A stretch of DNA of 6,421 nucleotides from an uncultured Clostridia bacterium (GTDB lineage: Bacteria > Bacillota > Clostridia > Oscillospirales > Oscillospiraceae), in assembly GCA_946011705.1 (NCBI GenBank), contig CAMGCA010000128.1, positions 1 to 6,421 of the forward strand, written 5' to 3'. Made by a program: the position numbers and the translations under genes. The notes beneath the pieces were generated by a model that worked only from the letters and a program-made list of their open reading frames with translations, made no database searches and had not been told where the DNA came from. Numbering within the stretch: position 1 is the first letter of the stretch; the number at the start of each line of letters is the position of its first letter. Positions 1 through 6,337 of the stretch are shown piece by piece.

Positions 1-611
1 GAATACAGGCCCGCAGCATTCACAACGACCTTTGCTTCCAGATCTCCCTTTACGGTGTGGACTTTCCAGCCCCCATCTGTAGGCTCCACGCCAGTCACTT
101 CACTGTCAAACCGGAAACGGACACCGTTGGCGGCCGCGTTCTCTGCAAGAGCATAGGTCAGGCCGAAGGGACAGATGATTCCGCCAGTGGGAGCGTACAG
201 AGCAGCAACCGCGTCATCGCTGATGTTGGGCTCAAGCGCACGCAGCTCATCCCGTTCCACAATCCGCAGACCTTCCACACCGTTGGCAAGCCCGTTCTGG
301 TAGAGCTTCTCCAGAGCAGGACGGTCTTTCTCGCTCATCATGACTACTAAACTGCCGTTTTGTTCAAAATGGATATCCAGATCCTTTGCAAGCTGGGGCA
401 TCAGGCGGCTGCCCTCTACGTTGAGTTTTGCCATGAGTGTGCCGTTGGCAGCGTCGAAACCGGCATGGACAATGGCACTGTTTGCCTTGGTGGTGCCGCA
501 GCACACATCCTCTTCCCGCTCCACCACCAGAATATCCGCTTTCCTGCGGGACAACTCCCGGGCAATGGCACAGCCGGAAACGCCTGCGCCTATGATAATG
601 ATATCTGTCAC
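1..611 (-). CDS. glpA: glpA-type FAD-dependent glycerol-3-phosphate oxidoreductase, C-terminus outside the window
   Basis: The first 203 codons are present; the gene runs off the left edge. The product starts (V/M)TDIIIIGAGVSG, a Rossmann FAD-binding motif with GAGVSG at residues 8-13, followed by an ELSRRKADILVVE strand ending in the acidic residue expected for ribose binding. A CCGTTKANSAIVHAGFD stretch at about residues 35-51 and VVVNAAGLY at the visible end are typical of the DAO/GlpA superfamily. The expected reaction is oxidation of sn-glycerol-3-phosphate to dihydroxyacetone phosphate. The start is GTG at 611, chosen because the Rossmann strand begins straight after it and GAGGAG lies 11 bases upstream (623-628), a rather long spacing. 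It is third after glpK and glpF in the same direction, which supports the glycerol role. Other DAO-family oxidoreductases such as 2-hydroxyacid oxidases look similar, and GlpA versus GlpD cannot be settled without the C-terminus. Confidence 0.8.
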   Translation of the reverse strand, partial: MTDIIIIGAGVSGCAIARELSRRKADILVVEREEDVCCGTTKANSAIVHAGFDAANGTLMAKLNVEGSRLMPQLAKDLDIHFEQNGSLVVMMSEKDRPALEKLYQNGLANGVEGLRIVERDELRALEPNISDDAVAALYAPTGGIICPFGLTYALAENAAANGVRFRFDSEVTGVEPTDGGWKVHTVKGDLEAKVVVNAAGLY

Positions 612-647
612 GCTAAATTCAACTCCTCGTTCGGATTTGGAGGTTTC

Positions 648-712
648 ACGCCAAGAGGCCGGGAGGCCCAATCTCCCCCGGGGGGAAACGGAGACCACCC
701 GGCTCTCAGCGT
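648..712 (-). promoter_or_regulatory. Long GC-rich hairpin in the glpF to glpA-type gap; candidate GlpP-responsive RNA element
   Basis: On the minus-strand transcript, ACGC (712-709) pairs with GCGT (651-648), then a UG/UG internal loop, AGAG (706-703) with CUCU (657-654), a one-base bulge at 658, and CCGGG (702-698) with CCCGG (663-659). Inside the rod, UCUCC/GGAGA and a C/G block (674-686) can extend the stem. No T-run follows, so it does not look like an intrinsic terminator. Its flanks TGAGAGC(C)GGGT and GGCC(TC)TTGGCGT recur in the leader of glpP. The structure is read by eye; its function is inferred. Confidence 0.5.
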
Positions 713-717
713 CCTCA

Positions 718-752
718 ATTAATCAAATATGCAAATGAGCACCTTGATTGAT
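718..752. repeat. AT-rich imperfect inverted repeat just after glpF
   Basis: ATTAATCAA (718-726) and TTGATTGAT (744-752) pair at 8 of 9 positions around a 17-base spacer, directly after the glpF stop codon. It might protect the 3' end of a glpK-glpF transcript or be an operator. There is no T-tract, so I do not call a terminator. The rest of the 612-761 gap is covered by the GC-rich hairpin and the ribosome binding site of the next gene. Confidence 0.3.
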
Positions 753-761
753 GAAATTCAA

Positions 762-1472
762 TTACCAAGGAATAATACCGAACAGCAGCACGGCAACCAG
801 ACCGCCGATGATGGGTCCCAGAAGAGGAACAATGGCGTAGCCCCAGTTGGAGCTGCCCTTACCCTTGATGGGCAGAATCGCATGGGCGATACGGGGGCCG
901 ATATCACGTGCGGGGTTCAGGGCGTAGCCGGTCAGGCCGCCCAGAGACATACCGATGGAGGTGATCAGGCCGAAGACCAGCAGGTTGCCCTGTGCGCCGT
1001 TCAAACCGCCAACATTGCCCAGGCCCTTGATGGCAAACACCAGGACGAAAGTAGCAACGGCTTCGCAGAAGATGTTGCGGGGCAGGTTAGGAATGGCAGG
1101 ACCGGTGGAGAAAACGCCCAGCTTGGTGCCAGCCTCTTCGGTGGCGTCAAACTGATCCTTGAACATCAGGTAAACGATGACAGCACCGACGAACGCACCG
1201 GCGAACTGGCACAGGATGTATCCGGGAACCAGGCCCCAGGCCAGACTGCCGTCAACGGCAAGGGCCAGGGTCAGAGCGGGATTGAAGTGCGCACCGGAGG
1301 CAGCGCCGAAGATAAACGCAGGAACCATAACGGCAAGGCCCCAGGCAATGGTAATCTGGATGGAGCCGGCGCCCTTCATGCCGGACTTATTCAGGGTAAC
1401 GTTGGCGACGACGCCATCGCCCAGGATGATCAGCAGCATAGTGCCTAAAAATTCAGCAATAAACGGTAACAT
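762..1472 (-). CDS. glpF: Glycerol uptake facilitator (MIP/aquaglyceroporin family)
   Basis: A 236-residue membrane channel for passive entry of glycerol. Both MIP half-helix motifs are present: NPA at residues 64-66 and NPARD at 186-190. The Asp after NPAR is the usual mark of glycerol facilitators as opposed to water channels. By comparison with E. coli GlpF, the selectivity-filter Trp (W44) and Arg (R189) are kept and the Phe position is Tyr (Y183). Six hydrophobic helices are visible, the first covering about residues 4-20. The start is ATG at 1472, seven bases after AAGGAGG; the open frame continues upstream into glpK but has no better start. It lies 34 bases after glpK and is almost certainly co-transcribed with it. 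The pair supplies glycerol and traps it as glycerol-3-phosphate. Confidence 0.95.
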   Translation of the reverse strand: MLPFIAEFLGTMLLIILGDGVVANVTLNKSGMKGAGSIQITIAWGLAVMVPAFIFGAASGAHFNPALTLALAVDGSLAWGLVPGYILCQFAGAFVGAVIVYLMFKDQFDATEEAGTKLGVFSTGPAIPNLPRNIFCEAVATFVLVFAIKGLGNVGGLNGAQGNLLVFGLITSIGMSLGGLTGYALNPARDIGPRIAHAILPIKGKGSSNWGYAIVPLLGPIIGGLVAVLLFGIIPW

Positions 1473-1506
1473 AACTGTTCCTCCTTCAAACTTTGGTGGT
1501 GAAGAA

Positions 1507-3052
<1,546 letters not shown>

Positions 3053-3093
3053 GAAACTGAGCTGCCTGGGACAGATCAAGTTTTCACAAGACT

Positions 3094-3122
3094 AGTGTAA
3101 CAATATTTTACGAAAAAGTCAT
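3094..3122 (-). promoter_or_regulatory. Predicted glpK promoter, extended -10 type
   Basis: On the minus strand, an extended -10 TGTTACACT has its hexamer TACACT at 3099-3094. A -35 ATGACT (4 of 6 to consensus) lies at 3122-3117 with 17-base spacing. Transcription would begin near 3087, giving an approximately 84-base leader. The -35 hexamer abuts the TTTGACAG repeats, so a repressor bound there would compete with RNA polymerase. Confidence 0.55.
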
Positions 3123-3170
3123 TTGACAGTTTCTTGGTTTTGTAAAAAACAGACAAAACTTTTGACAGTT
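3122..3170. promoter_or_regulatory. Operator-like cluster upstream of glpK
   Basis: TTTGACAGTT occurs twice in direct orientation (3122-3131 and 3161-3170), 39 bases apart. Between them sits a perfect inverted repeat, GTTTTGT (3137-3143) and ACAAAAC (3153-3159), spaced by 9 bases, and a short palindrome CAAAACTTTTG (3154-3164). The cluster is directly upstream of the predicted glpK -35 and about 30 bases after the TetR-family gene, so it is the natural place for that regulator to bind. The binding partner is an inference. Confidence 0.45.
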
Positions 3171-3200
3171 CCTATGTATGCCACAGCGTACGGTCTTATG

Positions 3201-3755
3201 TCAGCAAGCTTTGGTGACCTCCGTTGTCACACCTGACAGGCGCAATGTATCCAACAGGCACCGAAGTTTTCTTCGGGCATCGCTTGGCTCCGGATACCTG
3301 CGGTTGCGGATCAACTGTACCAACCAATTGGTGATTGCCTGGGAAATAAAACCCACCACGAATTGACGATCTGCATCCAACTGACGCCAGTTTTGAGTTG
3401 CATAAAGCTGCAAAGAAATCCTGGGACCAATGACCTGCAATCCGAATTCCTGAACAAATTCCGGATTTGCGGCATCCAGAACGCGGCGGTAGAAGCAACG
3501 GTTATTATCCAACAGCTGCAGCGCATAACATAACCAGTCAGAAAGCTGCAGATTGCTTCTTTTCAGCGGCTGCGCCAGTTCTTGTTCACAAATCCACATC
3601 AGCACATCTCTGGTGTCCTGAAAGTGATAGTAGAAGCTTTGCCGCTTCATATTGGTAGCATCCATCAGGTTTTGTACAGTTATCTTCTCAAAAGATTTTT
3701 CCATGATTTGACGACGCATCGCATCGGCTATTTTTTGCTTTGTGTTGCAGCACAT
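3201..3755 (-). CDS. TetR/AcrR-family transcriptional regulator, likely regulator of the glp operon
   Basis: A 184-residue protein. The N-terminal TetR DNA-binding domain covers about residues 4-50: TKQKIADAMRRQIMEKSFEKITV leads into the helix-turn-helix, with MKRQSFYYHFQD at about 36-47 as recognition helix and following turn. The remaining residues form the ligand/dimer domain, with an ITNWLVQLIRN helix near 141-151. The style of the FYYHFQDTRDVLMWICEQEL region resembles regulators of the DhaS-like (TetR_C_8-like) group, which control dihydroxyacetone and glycerol genes; this is a resemblance, not proof. The start is ATG at 3755 because GGGGAGGT lies seven bases upstream. It follows glpP by 18 bases and precedes glpK, so it is probably co-transcribed with glpP and acts on the glpK promoter. 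The ligand is unknown. Confidence 0.85.
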   Translation of the reverse strand: MCCNTKQKIADAMRRQIMEKSFEKITVQNLMDATNMKRQSFYYHFQDTRDVLMWICEQELAQPLKRSNLQLSDWLCYALQLLDNNRCFYRRVLDAANPEFVQEFGLQVIGPRISLQLYATQNWRQLDADRQFVVGFISQAITNWLVQLIRNRRYPEPSDARRKLRCLLDTLRLSGVTTEVTKAC

Positions 3756-3762
3756 GTCAGTT

Positions 3763-3770
3763 ACCTCCCC
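3763..3770 (-). promoter_or_regulatory. Ribosome binding site that fixes the TetR start
   Basis: GGGGAGGT on the minus strand stands seven bases before ATG 3755. The frame is open further upstream to a TTG at 3773 that abuts the glpP stop codon, but no ribosome binding site precedes that TTG. Confidence 0.7.
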
Positions 3771-3773
3771 CAA

Positions 3774-4343
3774 TCACAGACACCAGACAGCGGGATTCGT
3801 GGTGGAGATTGCCATAGCCCCGGCATTCAGAGCGTTCATGACATCCTCCTTATCTGCAATCAGTCCCCCGGTCAGTACCGGAGTATGAACACGTTTGCAG
3901 ATCTGACGAATGGTTTTCGGCATGACTCCCGGAAGAACTTCAAGAAAATCAGGTCGAACCTTTTCCAGGTTTTCAAGGCTTGACAATGCCATGGAATCAA
4001 TTACGAACACTCGCAGGATTGTGTACATGTGCAGTTCCTTCGCCCGCCGGATAAAGTTGGGCCTGGTGGAGATGATCCCATCTGCCTGGGTGGCGGTTCG
4101 GATAAAGTCAACCGCGATCTCCCGGGAGGCGGAAAGACCGGTCACAAGATCCACATGAACAATCACGATTTTCTGCGCGGCTTTCGCCTGCGCCACAAGA
4201 TCCACAATGGAGCAAATATCACCAAAGAGCAGAAAGACCACCCGGATATTCTCCTCTGCCAGACAACGGGTAAGGCCAGCCTGATCCTTTACTGCGGCAA
4301 TCACTGGGGACGCAGCCACCGCATCATAAAATCTCTGATCCAT
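3774..4343 (-). CDS. glpP: Glycerol-3-phosphate-responsive antiterminator GlpP
   Basis: A 189-residue soluble protein matching the GlpP family in length and throughout its sequence. Visible family blocks are IVHVDLVTGLS (61-71), ADGIISTRPN (87-96), RVFVIDSMAL (111-120), PDFLEVLPGVMPK (131-143), LTGGLIADKEDV (157-168) and AGAMAISTTNPAVW (174-187), consistent with a small TIM-barrel-like phosphate-binding fold. In Bacillus subtilis, GlpP bound to glycerol-3-phosphate acts on leader RNAs of glp genes, allowing read-through of leader terminators and affecting message stability. ATG 4343 follows AAGGAG by seven bases. Its own leader holds an intrinsic terminator, which suggests self-regulation. 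Downstream are the TetR-type gene (18 bases) and the glp structural genes, so it is the RNA-level regulator of the locus. Confidence 0.92.
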   Translation of the reverse strand: MDQRFYDAVAASPVIAAVKDQAGLTRCLAEENIRVVFLLFGDICSIVDLVAQAKAAQKIVIVHVDLVTGLSASREIAVDFIRTATQADGIISTRPNFIRRAKELHMYTILRVFVIDSMALSSLENLEKVRPDFLEVLPGVMPKTIRQICKRVHTPVLTGGLIADKEDVMNALNAGAMAISTTNPAVWCL

Positions 4344-4363
4344 ATTGGTTCTCCTTTCGAAAT

Positions 4364-4420
4364 AAAAAAGAAAAAGAGCAACGCCAAGGCCAGCAGTTTC
4401 CTGCTGTTTGACCCGCTCTC
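4364..4420 (-). terminator. Leader terminator (attenuator) upstream of glpP
   Basis: On the transcript, AGAGC (4419-4415) pairs with GCTCT (4379-4375), enclosing CAGCAG-GAAA-CTGCTG (4406-4391), a 6-bp stem with a GNRA-type loop. Short wobble pairing GGGT/GCCT can add to it. A TTTTTCTTTTTT tract follows (4375-4364). It ends 8 bases before the glpP ribosome binding site. The upstream ahpC operon already has its own terminator at 4533-4579, so this one most likely controls glpP itself. Confidence 0.65.
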
Positions 4421-4450
4421 ACATCTCGAGGGTTACCATATTGTGTTGCT
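4377..4450 (-). promoter_or_regulatory. Possible antiterminator pairing in the glpP leader
   Basis: An upstream leader segment AGCAAC (4450-4445, inside CAGCAGCAAC) is complementary to GTTGCT (4382-4377), which forms the 3' arm of the terminator. The same upstream CAGCAG can also compete for CTGCTG at 4396-4391. Pairing either way would break the terminator hairpin. This is a reading by eye; the arms are short. Confidence 0.35.
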
Positions 4451-4476
4451 GCTGAAAGCTTGAAAGTCAGCCTTTG

Positions 4477-4516
4477 TTTATACGTTAACATAGTTTGATA
4501 TGAAAATCAAATTGAT
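4477..4516 (-). promoter_or_regulatory. Predicted glpP promoter region with palindromic sites
   Basis: The best -10 on the minus strand is TATAAA at 4482-4477; no good -35 is found at the right distance, suggesting an activated or weak promoter. Just upstream, TTTGAT (4494-4499) and ATCAAA (4506-4511) form a 6-bp inverted repeat with a 6-base spacer, and ATCAAATTGAT (4506-4516) is a second, overlapping palindrome. This gives three half-sites in a row, as expected for an operator. The regulator is unknown. Confidence 0.35.
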
Positions 4517-4525
4517 TTCTATATT

Positions 4526-4579
4526 AAAAGAAAAAATCTCCAAAAATTACAGTTTAAACTGCGAATTTTTGGAGATTTT
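4526..4579 (-). terminator. Strong intrinsic terminator of the ahpC operon
   Basis: Two perfect 16-base arms (4564-4579 and 4533-4548, core CTCCAAAAATT / AATTTTTGGAG) enclose a 15-base loop, itself containing the palindrome CAGTTTAAACTG (4550-4561). On the minus strand the hairpin runs into TTTTTTCTTTT (down to 4526). It stands 59 bases after the stop codon of the AhpF-like gene. On the plus strand only TTTTG follows, so minus-strand use is favoured. Confidence 0.85.
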
Positions 4580-4637
4580 GTCGAAACAAAGGATGGCGTG
4601 ATAATATATTTCCCTAGATGATTGAAAAATAGTCTTC

Positions 4638-5303
4638 TCAACACTTTGCCAGAAGCGTGGTCAGTTCCGCCATGGTTTTGCCGCCGGAGAAAGATTCTGA
4701 GGTGTTGACCACCGTCAGAGGAACGCGCTGAATGTTGTAAGTCTTCACTAACTCCGGATATAAATTTGCGTCGATCATATGTGCAGTCACCAGAGGGTTC
4801 TCCCAGGCAATACGCTGCGCATTCCCAACCAGCTGGGAACAATGCTGACATCCCAGAGAGACACAAACCTGTATGACCATAGGCTTCCTGATCTTGCCGA
4901 TATCCTTCATCGTAGGCTTGTCCAACGGCTTCACCGCAGCGCCGGCGGTCAGGATGGCAGAGGCAAACGCGTTGATTTCCTTGCCGCCTGGAATGCCGTG
5001 GAATATCATCCGGGGAACCATTCCCGGCTGCGCAATGCCGGTAGCAGGAAGCAGGGAACGGTCCATCGCTGAATCCAATTCCGGCACTTCGCCGCAAGCC
5101 AAAAACCGGCAGGAGAGCTTCGGAGACAGGGAAACCAGATGGTTGATAAACGCCGCCATTTCCTGGCTCTTATCATCCTGCGCCAGGATACAGGTAAATT
5201 CTACCGGCGCGGTGAGCTTTTGCAGCAGGAGATTCAGCTGCTGCAGCAGCGTTTCGGAAAGCAGCGGACTCTGATTGGGAAAACTGGTTGGCTCCAAAGG
5301 CAT
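4638..5303 (-). CDS. Stand-alone AhpF N-terminal-domain-like disulfide oxidoreductase (tandem thioredoxin fold)
   Basis: A 221-residue protein resembling only the N-terminal part of AhpF, the reductase of AhpC. The first thioredoxin-like half lacks a redox pair and ends in MIFHGIPGGKEINAFASAIL (about 99-118), close to AhpF. The second half carries CVSLGCQHCSQLV with the redox pair C152-C155 (CQHC) and a cis-proline at P195 (VPLTVVN), ending SGGKTMAELTTLL. The FAD/NADH-binding part of AhpF (another 300 or so residues) is absent. It should pass electrons to AhpC from a separate reductase. ATG 5303 is set by TAAGGAGG, which overlaps the ahpC stop codon; the gap to ahpC is 12 bases, so the two are one operon. 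Archaeal-type protein disulfide oxidoreductases are a related alternative, but those usually have a CXXC in both halves. Confidence 0.85.
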   Translation of the reverse strand: MPLEPTSFPNQSPLLSETLLQQLNLLLQKLTAPVEFTCILAQDDKSQEMAAFINHLVSLSPKLSCRFLACGEVPELDSAMDRSLLPATGIAQPGMVPRMIFHGIPGGKEINAFASAILTAGAAVKPLDKPTMKDIGKIRKPMVIQVCVSLGCQHCSQLVGNAQRIAWENPLVTAHMIDANLYPELVKTYNIQRVPLTVVNTSESFSGGKTMAELTTLLAKC

Positions 5304-5315
5304 GGCATATCCTCC

Positions 5316-5882
5316 TTACAGCAGACCCACCAGATCCAGACTGGGAGTCAGCGTGTCTTCACCGGGCTTCCAGTTTGCCGGGCAAACCTGGTCGCCATGC
5401 TCGGCTACAAACCGGGCCGCCTGCACTTTACGCAGCAGTTCCCCTGCGCTGCGTCCGATTCCCAGGTCATGGATTTCGTAAAGTACCACTTCACCCTGAG
5501 GATTCAGCAGGAAAGTCGCCCGGAGGGCTTGGCCCTGAGCATCCAGCTAATCGGCGACCTGCCGGGCAAGTGCGCCGGCGGGGTCAGCCAACATCACATA
5601 GGGCAAATTGCGGATGGTTTCCGATGCGTCCGCCCATGCCTTGTGAACAAAGTGCGTATCCTCGCTGACGGAGAAAATCTCGCAGTTTTCTGCCAAAAAA
5701 CCATCGTAATGCTCACCCAACTCTTTCAGCTCGGTGGGACATACGAAAGTGAAATCAGCAGGATAGAAAAAGAGTACGGACCAGTGGCCCAACAGATCGT
5801 CCATGGTATACAGTCGACTTTCACCCCGATGATAACCAAAGACGGAGAAAGGTTCCAGGCCCTTGTGGATTAGGTGAGACAT
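5316..5882 (-). pseudogene. ahpC: Peroxiredoxin AhpC interrupted by an in-frame TAG
   Basis: The 188-codon frame matches AhpC end to end, but codon 112 (5549-5547) is TAG. The upstream 111 residues include the peroxidatic site PADFTFVCPTE, with P41, T45 and C48. The downstream part, in the same frame, includes the conserved arginine (R121 in ALRATF), the FLLNPQGEV strand, and the resolving cysteine in VCPANW (C167), ending SLDLVGLL and TAA. The normal enzyme reduces hydrogen peroxide and organic hydroperoxides. A product ending at codon 111 should be inactive. No in-frame start with a ribosome binding site is seen just after the TAG, so a split gene is unlikely. ATG 5882 follows AAGGAG by seven bases. 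The promoter, spacing and partner gene are intact. It could be a recent nonsense mutation, a sequencing error, or a decoded amber codon. Confidence 0.85.
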
Positions 5883-5917
5883 AACGTTACTCCTTTCGGT
5901 TTTGATTTGTCAGCATT

Positions 5918-5946
5918 ATTATACCCGAATCATTGAGGCAATGCAA
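5918..5946 (-). promoter_or_regulatory. Predicted ahpC promoter
   Basis: A perfect -10 TATAAT lies at 5923-5918 on the minus strand, with -35 TTGCAT at 5946-5941 and 17-base spacing. The start would be near 5911, giving a leader of about 30 bases. The -35 lies in CCTTGCATT, also found at the -35 of the divergent small gene. Confidence 0.7.
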
Positions 5947-5974
5947 GGCAAAGGAAACCGGCATAACTGCAGGA

Positions 5975-6000
5975 TTTGACAATATTCTGAAACTGTCAAA
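5975..6000. promoter_or_regulatory. Inverted repeat TTTGACA-N12-TGTCAAA between the divergent promoters
   Basis: Perfect 7-base arms at 5975-5981 and 5994-6000 lie between the ahpC and small-protein -35 elements. The arm plus flank on the minus strand reads TTTGACAGTTTC, identical to 3122-3133 in the glpK operator-like cluster. A regulator site is inferred; neither TTGACA hexamer has a suitable -10 at 16-18 bases. Confidence 0.4.
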
Positions 6001-6017
6001 ATCTGTTTTTCACTCCC

Positions 6018-6046
6018 TTGCATTTTCTCCAAACGCTTGCTATACT
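6018..6046 (+). promoter_or_regulatory. Predicted promoter of the small repeat protein
   Basis: Extended -10 TGCTATACT (hexamer 6041-6046) with -35 TTGCAT at 6018-6023 and 17-base spacing. The start would be near 6053, leaving a leader of about 72 bases. Confidence 0.65.
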
Positions 6047-6055
6047 CGGTACAAA

Positions 6056-6080
6056 AGGGGATATATTATATATATACCCT
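6056..6080 (+). repeat. 5'-end hairpin in the leader of the small repeat protein
   Basis: AGGGGATATAT pairs with ATATATACCCT at 10 of 11 positions around a 3-base loop. It begins within a few bases of the predicted transcription start, so it could cap and stabilise the message, or act as a DNA operator just downstream of the promoter. Confidence 0.45.
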
Positions 6081-6085
6081 ATCGG

Positions 6086-6097
6086 CTGCCATGGCAG
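6086..6097. repeat. Perfect 12-base palindrome CTGCCATGGCAG
   Basis: It lies between the leader hairpin and the ribosome binding site (AAAGGAGGAG, 6107-6116) of the small protein gene. It may be a dyad binding site; no known regulator is recognised. Confidence 0.35.
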
Positions 6098-6124
6098 TCA
6101 ATTTGTAAAGGAGGAGTATGTACG

Positions 6125-6337
6125 ATGGCAAAGGAAATCAAGCCCGGTATTGGATGGAATAACGTGAACGGTATTTCCAAGGATGACGATCGCACCTGCG
6201 CTCTGAACGATATGAACTGCTTGGAGACGCAGGAGGAAAAGTCCTACGGAATCACAGACATGAATGCAGTAGGTAAGGACGACAATACCACTTGCGCTCT
6301 GGATGATATGAACTGTCTGAGTGAGGGCGACAAATAA
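6125..6337 (+). CDS. Small acidic two-repeat cysteine protein of unknown function
   Basis: I do not recognise the family. The 70-residue product has no signal peptide or membrane segment and is clearly acidic. It consists of a short lead (MAKEIKP) and two repeats of about 26 residues with a 32-residue period (8-33 and 40-65), 14 of 26 positions identical. Each repeat ends in KDD-x-x-TCAL-x-DMNCL, so the four cysteines are C25, C32, C57 and C64 (two CX6C pairs). C25 and C57 are each followed by Asp at the fourth position (CX3D). Possible roles are a multi-core modified peptide precursor or a metal/disulfide protein; neither is shown. Start ATG 6125 lies after AAAGGAGGAG with 8 to 10 bases of spacing; a nearer ATG at 6118 is in another frame and gives only 14 codons. 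A strong promoter, leader and ribosome binding site argue that it is real and well expressed. It is divergent from ahpC. Confidence 0.75.
   Translation: MAKEIKPGIGWNNVNGISKDDDRTCALNDMNCLETQEEKSYGITDMNAVGKDDNTTCALDDMNCLSEGDK

Noticed and set aside
729..1448. Plus-strand open frame of 239 codons
   Set aside because: Antisense to glpF; Gly/Gln/Asp-rich translation without motifs, no ribosome binding site, explained by the GC-rich codons of the real gene.
3137..3159. Intrinsic terminator after the TetR-type gene
   Set aside because: The GTTTTGT/ACAAAAC stem is AT-rich, its T-run is in the loop instead of after the stem, and it sits at the promoter; an operator is more likely.
4475..4492. Catabolite-response (cre) site near the glpP promoter
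   Set aside because: TGTTAACGTATAAACA resembles cre but has about three mismatches to the usual consensus; too weak to list.
5139..5873. Plus-strand open frame of 244 codons across the ahpC region
   Set aside because: It crosses two genes in antisense and has no recognisable domain; AhpC motifs on the other strand are clear on both sides of the TAG.
5909..5923. PerR box at the ahpC promoter
   Set aside because: Only about 10 of 14 positions fit TTATAATNATTATAA, and the matching half coincides with the -10 hexamer; the second half is poor.
6118..6162. Alternative start ATG at 6118 for the small gene
   Set aside because: It is closer to the ribosome binding site but in another frame and ends after 14 codons; the repeat protein is in the 6125 frame.
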